Under the pieces are notes generated by a model, which was not told where the DNA came from, ran no database searches, and saw only the letters and a program-made list of their open reading frames with translations. Of a stretch of DNA of 64,000 nucleotides, positions 57,551 to 64,000 are shown one piece after another. Position 1 is the first letter of the stretch; the number at the start of each line of letters is the position of its first letter. The translations under genes and the position numbers were made by a program. Origin of the DNA: JACDAN01 sp963721345 (lineage in GTDB: Bacteria; Actinomycetota; Thermoleophilia; Gaiellales; Gaiellaceae); the NCBI GenBank assembly GCA_963721345.1, contig CAVRIT010000001.1:992001-1056000 (forward strand), written 5' to 3'.

Positions 57551-60500
57551 GGCGGTGGAGGCGGTGGAGGCGGCGGAGGCGGCGTCGGGGCCGGAGCCGG
57601 CGGCGGAGGAGTCGGTGCCGGCGGAGCCGGAGCCGCCACGACGGTGAGCTGCACCGTGGCGAGACCGGACGTGAGCCTCCCGTCGCTCGTGCGATAGGTG
57701 AAGGAGTCTGCCCCGACGTAGCCCGCCGCCGGTGTGTACGTCCGCGTCGGACCCGTTCCCGACAACGTTCCGTGCGCAGGCGGACCGACGATCTCGTAGG
57801 AGATCGCGTCCGCGTCGGGGTCGGCGCCCGAGAGCGTGATCACCTTGGGTACGCCCTGGTCGACCGTCACGGCAGCGCCGTTCGCGGTCGGCGCCTTGTT
57901 CGTCCGGATCCTCAGATCGGTCAGCACGGGCGAAGGGCCTGTCTCTCCGCGTCGGAGCGTCGCCCGCACCTCGATCAGCCGCCCCGCGAGATCGAGCCGA
58001 GCCCCGTTGCCCACCGCGACGAAGGGCTCGTCGGTCAGCGCCGGCGCCGAGTCCGCCGCCCGCGCCTCGACCTCGATCCCGTCCCCGGTCTGCGGGTTCC
58101 ACGTGATCCTGCTCCAGTCCGCGCCGACCGCGCCGGCATCCTGCACGACGCGCCAGAACCCGGACCGTGACGTCGTCCCGAGCGAGACGAACCCGGTCAT
58201 GTCGCTGTAGTTGTACGGCCCGGAGTCGTTTCCAAGGTCGACCGTCAGATCAACCCAGCCTGCGGGGATCCCGGTGGGACCGACCTGTCCGATCACAGGA
58301 TCGATCCTCTGGGCGCTGCCGCTGATGTTCGCAGCCCAGACCTTGCCGCGCGTGTCGACGGCAACGCCGGTCGGCCCCGGGTTGGTCGGAACGACGCCGA
58401 CGAGCGTCCCGTCGGTGCGAACCCGGCCCACCGAATTACCCCCGAGGGAGTGCGTCACCCAAACGCTGCCCGCCCCGTCGACCGCCAGGCCCTGTGACGA
58501 TCCGAAGCCGTGCGAGTAGGTCCCGAGGACGTCCCCGGCAGAGTCGAGCTCGATGGCCATGCCGCCCGAAGACGCCCAGATGTGACCGGTTCGCGGATCG
58601 ACCGCGAGCCCATAGCCGCCGTGCCCTAGGCATGTACCGGCGCCGGCCACCGTGTCGTAGCGCAGGAAGGCCGTCGCGCCCCAGAGGATCCCTCGCCCGT
58701 CGATCAGCGCGCCGTAGCCGCCGCAACCAAGGTTGAACTGGGAGCCTGGAACCGGTTGGCCCGTCGCGCCGTCGAGCTTCTCGAAGTCCTGGTTGCCCAA
58801 GCCGCCGACCCAGACGTCGTTGTTGGCGTCGACCGCGATCGAGCGCGTCGCGGTCCCGGTCACGCGGGTGTAGTTGATGATGCACTCGTCGGCAGCGGTT
58901 GAGACGCCGCCGTGGTTGTCGGCGTCGCCTTCGTTCGTCCACGCCCGGATGTCCCGGAGGCCGCGAGACGTGAAGAGCCGCCCGTCGCCGTCGCGATCGA
59001 CGCACGTGCTGTAGCGAAACGGGGCCATTAGGTACTCGCCGTCGGGGTCGACGTCACCCTCGTCATCGACTCGCGTCCCTCCGATGACGAGGCCGATACG
59101 TGCCACCGACCCGCGCGGCCTGCCGCCCGACTCGTTCCACTCGTCGCGGTTCGCAACCCAGACGTTGCCGAGCTGGTCGACCGTCGTCCGCGACGGGTTG
59201 CGGGCCCTCCCGTCCGGCGCCGTGAGGTACTCGCCGAGCACCTGTCCCGTGTCGGCCTGGATCCTGACGATCGTGCCGCGCGCCGAGGCAGCGACGTTCA
59301 CGAACGGGAACGGCTTGGCGCTGCTGTTCAGCTGAAGCTGGTTGCCGTTCGGCGCGTCGTGGTTGACGTTCAGCAGCGTGCCGTTGTCGAAGTCCGCGTC
59401 AGTTGTGTACGTGACGTCGGTGCCCGAGACCGTGACCCCAGCGCCCAGCTGCTGATCGCCGGTCTGTTCGGTGTCGCTCGGGATCACGGTCACTTTCACC
59501 GTCTCGGCCAGCGTCTGACCGTTGGTGAAGTTCACCTCCACCGTCGCGAAGCGTTCCCCGACCTCGGTGTAGGTGTGCTCGAACTCGCAGTCCGTGGACG
59601 CCGTCGTGTCACCGAAGGTCCACGAGCAGCTGTGCACGATGTTCGTCGGGTCGATGATCGTCGGCTCGAACACGAGCGGACGGTCTTCCCGCCAGACCCA
59701 ATCGGGTCCCGCATCCAGCGGGTCGACGACCGTGACATCGACCGATGCGACGGCCGTCTTGCCGCCAGGGTCTCTGATCGTGTAGCTGAACAAGTCGGAG
59801 CCGAGGTAGCCGGGGTCCGGTGTGAACGTGCAGATACCGTCGGTTGCGCACTCGACGGACCCGTGCGCGCCGTCGGTCGACGCGATCAGCTCGAGCGTCC
59901 CTCCATCCGGATCGCTGTCGTTCAAGAGGACGTTCAGGGAGTGGGGCACGTCCTGGGCGAGCCGCAGGCTGTCGGCGGCCGTGATGGGGCTTCGATTTTC
60001 CTCGACGGTGACGTTGATCGTGCCCGTGGCAGACCCCCCGCGCCCATCAGAGACCGTGTACGTGAACGAGTCGGGACCGGAGTACCCGGGCTCGGGCGTG
60101 TAGGAGCAGGCGCTCGAGGAGCAATTGGCGGTTCCGTGATCGGGCGGCGTAGACGCCGAGATCTCCAGCAGATCCAGGTCTGGATCGGAATCGTTCTGGA
60201 GTGGGAAGACCAGCCCGGCGCTATCGCGCTCGACGACCAGCGTGTCGTTGACGGCGATCGGATTGTTGTTGGGCGTGTCGAGCACCGTGATCGAGACCGC
60301 GCCGGTGTCGTAGGCGAAGTCCGGGTCGCGAACGAGGTACTCGAACGAGTCCGGCCCGGTGTAGCCGGCCTGCGGCGTATAGGTGCAAGTTCCCAAAGCC
60401 TGGTCGCAGGACACAGAGCCGTGCAAGGTGGAGACGAAGGTCGTCCCGAGGAAGAGCTCGTCGCCGTCGGGATCGGTGTCGTTCGCCAGGACGTTCACGG

Positions 60501-61425
60501 TCCCCGCTGTGTTGCGATTCGTGGTGAGGGTGTCGTCGATCGCCACCGGCGGCGTATTCGGCTTCTCCGCGATGGTGACGTAGACGCTCCCCTCCGCAGT
60601 GCCGCCGCGCCCATCGGAAACGCGTGTACGTGAAGACGTCAGTTCCGACGTAGCCGGCGTCGGTCGGGCGTGTAGGTGCAGACGCCGGCCGGTCGTGCAG
60701 GAGACGGTCCCGTGCGTTCCGTTCGCCGAGGTGGTCACTGTCAGCGCGTCGCCGTCCGGATCCGAGTCGTTCGACAGCACCGAGACCGTCGCCGAGCTCC
60801 GGCCGTCGTCGTCAGCGAATCGGTCTGCGCGATCGGCGGATTGTTCGGCGCGTCGGTGACGGTGACGCTGACGGTGCCGGTCGCCGTTCCCCCTCGGCCG
60901 TCGGAGATCGAGTAGGTGAAGGTGTCCGGCCCGCTGTAGCCCTCGTCGGGCGTGTAGGTGCAGGAGCCGAAGAGACACGTGACGGTGCCGTGCGCGCCGT
61001 CGGTCGAACCCGTCAGCGTGAGAGGGTCGCCGTCGGGGTCGCTGTCGTTCGCGAGGACGTCCACCGTGCCGGCAGTTCCGATCGCCGTGGTGAGCGTGTC
61101 GGCTGCAGCGACCGGCATCGCCGTTCACCGGCGGCTCCTCGCCGACGGAGATGTTCCGAGTCGCCGTCGCGGATGCCAGGCCGTCGGAGACCGTGAGCGT
61201 GGCGACGTAGTCCCCGTCGTCCGCGTAGGTGTGCGTGGCGGAGGCTCCCGTGGCAGTAGCTCCGTCGCCGAAGCTCCACTCGTAGGTGAGCGCGTCCAGA
61301 TCCGTGCTCGTCGAGGTGCTCGTGAACGTGACGGCGAGCGGCGACGGGCCCGACTCGGGCGATGCCGTGAACGATGCGATCGGCGGCTCGTTCGTGCGTC
61401 CCGCCACGACCGCGGCGTCGCGCAC
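57442..61425 (-). CDS. Giant secreted PKD/cadherin-like/beta-propeller protein, main frame
   Basis: From 61425 downward: a PKD domain (PIASFTASPESGPSPLAVTFTSTSTSTDLDALTYEWSFGDGA), then at least five Ig/cadherin-like repeats of the form NDSDPDGDxLxLxxxTxPxHGxVxC..CTYTPxxGYxGPDSFxYxVxDGRGG. Next come another PKD-like domain (CSWTFGDTTASTDCEFEHTYTEVGERFATVEVNF) and an NHL/Virginiamycin-lyase-like propeller (GNVWVANRDEW, GLAVDPRTGHIWAS, GKVWAANISGS). A further cadherin-like repeat and a proline-rich linker end it. Compensating one-base slips occur near 61130/60810 and 60690/60610. All modules are extracellular and many bind calcium; adhesion or cell-wall binding is likely. Confidence 0.82.
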   Translation of the reverse strand: MRDAAVVAGRTNEPPIASFTASPESGPSPLAVTFTSTSTSTDLDALTYEWSFGDGATATGASATHTYADDGDYVATLTVSDGLASATATRNISVGEEPPVNGDAGRCSRHAHHGDRNCRHGGRPRERQRPRRRPSHADGFDRRRARHRHVSLRLLHLHARRGLQRAGHLHLLDLRRPRGNGDRHRQRHRHRRAEQSADRADRFADDDGRSSATVSVLSNDSDPDGDALTVTTSANGTHGTVSCTTGRRLHLHARPTPATSELTSSRTRVSDGRGGTAEGSVYVTIAEKPNTPPVAIDDTLTTNRNTAGTVNVLANDTDPDGDELFLGTTFVSTLHGSVSCDQALGTCTYTPQAGYTGPDSFEYLVRDPDFAYDTGAVSITVLDTPNNNPIAVNDTLVVERDSAGLVFPLQNDSDPDLDLLEISASTPPDHGTANCSSSACSYTPEPGYSGPDSFTYTVSDGRGGSATGTINVTVEENRSPITAADSLRLAQDVPHSLNVLLNDSDPDGGTLELIASTDGAHGSVECATDGICTFTPDPGYLGSDLFSYTIRDPGGKTAVASVDVTVVDPLDAGPDWVWREDRPLVFEPTIIDPTNIVHSCSWTFGDTTASTDCEFEHTYTEVGERFATVEVNFTNGQTLAETVKVTVIPSDTEQTGDQQLGAGVTVSGTDVTYTTDADFDNGTLLNVNHDAPNGNQLQLNSSAKPFPFVNVAASARGTIVRIQADTGQVLGEYLTAPDGRARNPSRTTVDQLGNVWVANRDEWNESGGRPRGSVARIGLVIGGTRVDDEGDVDPDGEYLMAPFRYSTCVDRDGDGRLFTSRGLRDIRAWTNEGDADNHGGVSTAADECIINYTRVTGTATRSIAVDANNDVWVGGLGNQDFEKLDGATGQPVPGSQFNLGCGGYGALIDGRGILWGATAFLRYDTVAGAGTCLGHGGYGLAVDPRTGHIWASSGGMAIELDSAGDVLGTYSHGFGSSQGLAVDGAGSVWVTHSLGGNSVGRVRTDGTLVGVVPTNPGPTGVAVDTRGKVWAANISGSAQRIDPVIGQVGPTGIPAGWVDLTVDLGNDSGPYNYSDMTGFVSLGTTSRSGFWRVVQDAGAVGADWSRITWNPQTGDGIEVEARAADSAPALTDEPFVAVGNGARLDLAGRLIEVRATLRRGETGPSPVLTDLRIRTNKAPTANGAAVTVDQGVPKVITLSGADPDADAISYEIVGPPAHGTLSGTGPTRTYTPAAGYVGADSFTYRTSDGRLTSGLATVQLTVVAAPAPPAPTPPPPAPAPTPPPPPPPPPPPPPRLRLRVTSRSTAIGARSSARQVRMFCAARRRTT

Positions 61426-62732
61426 GAACGCGTCGCATGTCCGGCATCGCGGCCTCGAGCGTCGTCCGCTGCGTCACGGAACATGGTCTGGAGCGTCGTG
61501 TCGATCGGCAGGACGCTCGGGTCGAGGTCGAACTGCGAGCGGGCGTTCTCGATCTGCTCCGACGTCAGGCCGAGCGCCATCAGGTCTGCGATTCTTGGAA
61601 CGAGAAGCCCGAAGATTCGCACGCGGCCGTACATCGTCGACGAGCTGGTCGCGCCTCTCCGCCGTTACGACCGGGCCTGCGAAGTCGGGGTTCGCATCGA
61701 GCGCATCCGCCTTCGCCCGCAGCGCCGTGATGGCCGCGCGCATCTGTCGCACCTGGAGCTGGCCGAACCGGCCAACCGCCGCGACCTGGCCATGCTCGAA
61801 CTCGGCCGCGTCTCCCTCGAGCGACCGCACCCTGATATCGCTCGAACGCCTTCAGCATCGTCTCGCCGTACGCGGTCTGGAGGTCGAGCGCCTCGCATCA
61901 GCGCGCCGGAGGCGGGGTCCGAATCCGTGGGCAGGACGCTGAACGTCGGCTGCGCGATCGTGGTGAAGGCGGGATCGGGCGGATCCGCTGCGATGTCCGA
62001 GTACATCTCGGTCAGCGAGCAGACGAGATCCTTGAGCATCTCCATCGCCTTTTCCTCGCCCGGATTGTCGAACGACGGAAGCGCGAAGGCCGAGCGAGCC
62101 GCCGACCGCGAAGATGGTCGCCGAGAAACCGGTGATGCCGCTTCGATAGTTCGCATGGCGCTCGTGGAGGTTCTTCAGCGTGCTCCTCACCACTGGCCCG
62201 ACGCCGGCGAGTCCTTGACCGCGAAACCGAGACACCCAACTGCGAGCGGCGAGACCGAGCGAGGTCGCAGCCTCCTTCGCCTCGGCGACGGCTGCGGCCG
62301 AGAGCGAGGTTGGGCAGCTCCCCGAATTCGTCAGACTTCGCAGGGCAGCGACCGTGAACTCCCCGCCGATCTCACCGTTCTCGCCTCGCTGTTGACCGTC
62401 TGAAGGCGCCAGTGCCCCGGCGTCAGCGAGCCGCCTTCGAGCAGCGTGAACTCCGTTCCGATCCCGACGACGCGGTTCTTGCTGCCCCAGGCCGTTGCCT
62501 GCATCGCACGTCGCGTCCAGGCTGGAGCGTCGGCGTCGACGACACATACGTAGCCGCCTGTGAAGTCGCTGACCGTGTACGCGAACAGCGCGTCGTTGTC
62601 GTAGAAGACGTCCGCCGGGGTCCCGAAGGCGTTCGCGGGAAGCGCGCTGTGCAGCCCCGCGTGGCCCGTCCCGGCGAGGGCGAGTGCGAACACGAACGCG
62701 ACGATCAGTGCCCCTACGCGCCCGAGTTGCAA
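61426..62732 (-). pseudogene. N-terminal part of the giant secreted protein (broken frames)
   Basis: TTG at 62732 has GGGAGGGGG four bases upstream and gives the signal peptide LQLGRVGALIVAFVFALALAGTGHAGLHS and then FGTPADVFYDNDALFAYTVSDFTGGYVCVVDADAPAW. The frame breaks near 62400 and continues in other frames with GGEFTVAALRSLTNSGSC, PSFDNPGEEKAMEMLKDLVCSLTEMYSDIAADPPDP, LKAFERYQGAVA and FGLLVPRIADLMALGLTSEQIENARSQFDLDPSVLP. At least five one-base slips occur before the PKD domain at 61425. All pieces are on one strand and in order, so this is a single gene of about 1,930 codons with the two following entries. Confidence 0.7.
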
Positions 62733-62808
62733 AGAACCCCCTCCCTCAGTACCCCGCAGAACGACCATCATTGTCCGTTCTTGCAGAGAGCGCAATAGGC
62801 CGAACGGC

Positions 62809-63655
62809 CTATCCGGCGATCGAGGCGAAGAACGTCACAATCGTCCGCCAGAAGCGGTCAGGACCGTCCTTCCAGGGGAAATGACCAGCGCCTGGAAGGA
62901 TTTCGAGCGTCGCCAGGCCCGGCGGCATCGCCTTCACGACCTCCTCAGACACGGACACCGGCGTCACGGGATCGCGGTCGCCGACGAGCACGAGTGTCGG
63001 CACGTCGATCGCGGCCAGTTGATCGACGTACGTCCAAGCGCCGGAGGAGTTCCCCGCCGCACCGGTTGAGCTCGAGGTTCCGTTTCCTCCGTGCAAGCTC
63101 CGCGTCGTCCGGAACCCGTGCCCCGAAGGCGGCGAAGACGCGTGCCCACTCGTGCTCGGCGACCTGTTCGCCTGAGTACGAGCGCCTTGCGATTTCGGCG
63201 ACCTCGTCGCCCGCAGCCCGGCGGAAGCCGTCCACGAGCCGCTCGAGGTCGAAGCGGGCCAGCCCCGAGACGATGACGAGGCCGGCTGCGTGGCCCGGAT
63301 GGCGCGCTGCGTAGAGCAGCGCGATCGCGCCGCCCATCGAGTGGCCGAGGACGACGGGTCGCTCGATGCCGAGTGCGTCGCTGAACGCGCGAATGTCGTC
63401 GGCGCACGCCTCGAAGCTCCACTCCTCGGGCTTCCCCCAGTCGGAACGGCCGTGCCCACGAAGGTCGAGGTACACGACCTGGGCGTGCGCGGCGAGACTC
63501 CCGAAATCGGGCTTGAAGTACGAGTGGTCGTAGGTCCCAGGGCCGCCGTGGACGAGCACGACCGTCGGCCGCTGACGCATCTCGCTGCCGTCGGGAACGA
63601 GGGCCGCGCCTTCCACGTCGAACCACAGCCGCGTTCCGTTGACGTGGACGTGCAC
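62809..63655 (-). CDS. Alpha/beta-hydrolase (proline-iminopeptidase-like; one-base frameshift)
   Basis: GTG at 63655 gives VHVHVNGTRLWFDVEGAALVPDGSEMRQRPTVVLVHGGPGTYDHSYF, with the oxyanion motif HGGPG. The nucleophile elbow is VVLGHSMGGAIALLYA, and the acid and His lie in VLVGDRDPVTPV and EILPGAGHFPWKD. A single extra C near 63053 shifts the frame between LELNR and SSGAWTYVDQL; removing it gives 281 residues, normal length. HGGPG and the length fit prolyl aminopeptidase-like or epoxide-hydrolase-like members. Confidence 0.85.
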
Positions 63656-63680
63656 TCGACCGTCGATGATAGGCGGCGGC

Positions 63681-63686
63681 TACCGT
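63681..63686 (+). promoter_or_regulatory. -10 hexamer TACCGT for the last gene
   Basis: TACCGT is followed by exactly six bases and the GTG at 63693. Confidence 0.5.
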
Positions 63687-63692
63687 CGAAGC

Positions 63693-64000
63693 GTGTCGAG
63701 GCGCCCCGAGTGGCTGCCGAGCCCTCCGATGCTCGTCCGGCTCGGGCTCGCGCTCTTCGTGCTCGTGTGGATCTTCGGGCCGTACTCGCTGCGGTCTGCG
63801 GTCCCTATCTGGCTGCCGTTCCTGATCGCCCTCGGTCTCGAGCTCAACTTCTTCGTCAGCGCCCTCCGCTCCCGGCCGGGGGGCCGCCGGGACGGCGCGC
63901 CGCTCCCGACCGACCAGGAGCGTTTCGGCTACGGCGACGAGGGCGAGGAGCTGTTGCTCGTCCGCGAGGGAGGCGAGGAGCTCTGGGTGCCGTACTCGGG
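63693..64000 (+). CDS. Membrane protein of unknown function (cut by window edge)
   Basis: GTG at 63693 gives VSRRPEWLPSPPMLVRLGLALFVLVWIFGPYSLRSAVPIWLPFLIALGLELNFFVSALRSRPGGRRDGAPLPTDQERFGYGDEGEELLLVREGGEELWVPYSG and runs off the window. Two hydrophobic helices (about 13-30 and 37-57) precede a charged cytoplasmic stretch. The family is not recognised. It is divergent from the alpha/beta-hydrolase, with 37 bp between starts. Confidence 0.7.
   Translation, partial: MSRRPEWLPSPPMLVRLGLALFVLVWIFGPYSLRSAVPIWLPFLIALGLELNFFVSALRSRPGGRRDGAPLPTDQERFGYGDEGEELLLVREGGEELWVPYS

Overview
The window is a 64 kb piece of a very GC-rich chromosome, closed at neither end. Gene content and signals fit an actinobacterium, most plausibly of the Thermoleophilia (Gaiellales/Solirubrobacterales-type); that placement is inference. 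Points in favour are the GC-rich third codon positions, many GTG starts, and at least ten genes that begin about 6 nt after a TANNNT hexamer with no Shine-Dalgarno sequence (leaderless transcription). A MarP-type protease, a caa3-type CtaG protein and a GNAT/acyl-CoA-synthetase fusion also fit. Several genes carry single-base insertions (12846, 15826, 16204, 19791, about 63053). These look like assembly errors or very recent decay, so the affected genes are annotated across the breaks.

Layout. 1-10 kb: a DMT exporter, purL-purF, then (after three minus-strand genes) purM-purN-purH and cystathionine beta-synthase. This is most of the de novo purine pathway, in tightly overlapping units. 10-18 kb: small methyltransferases, a YcaQ-like winged-helix protein, a PLP gamma-family sulfur enzyme (transsulfuration together with cbs), an MBL-fold hydrolase, a glycosyltransferase-glycogen debranching pair and an SDR. 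18.6-20.6 kb: tRNA-Val, tRNA-Glu, arginase, DedA and tRNA-Lys. 20.6-30 kb: mostly minus-strand genes: LysE exporter, RTX-repeat secreted protein, MFS-cNMP fusion, a GAF/subtilisin operon, a cyclodeaminase-like protein, an ECF sigma factor with small partners, and an M55 peptidase. 30-35 kb: SDR, SDH/Clp-fold membrane protease, a hairpin-rich spacer, homocysteine methyltransferase/MTHFR, MarP, and a SnoaL protein.

35-54 kb appears to be an accessory region built on tRNA-Asp(GTC). The 3' end of the tRNA is repeated at 35871, 38708 (45 of 45 bases identical) and 54075. It carries an unknown gene, a compact poly-N-acetylglucosamine-type cassette (deacetylase, small membrane protein, PgaC-like synthase), a truncated arylsulfatase, a degenerate RCC1/IPT/PASTA secreted protein, a NirK-like copper oxidase, a GNAT-acyl-CoA synthetase and a GAF histidine kinase/LuxR response regulator pair. 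No integrase gene is left, only short coding remnants beside two of the repeats.

54-64 kb: a primary-type sigma factor, two large secreted proteins (one a roughly 1,900-residue PKD/cadherin-like/RTX protein broken by several frameshifts), an alpha/beta hydrolase, and the start of a membrane protein cut by the window edge.

The most unusual signals are: two related palindromes lying in frame inside purL where the protein is shortened; a 164 bp near-palindrome between divergent marP and SnoaL genes; the tRNA-Asp repeats flanking an exopolysaccharide cassette; and the uniform TANNNT-N6-start architecture, which supports unusual CTG starts for purL and an MBL gene.
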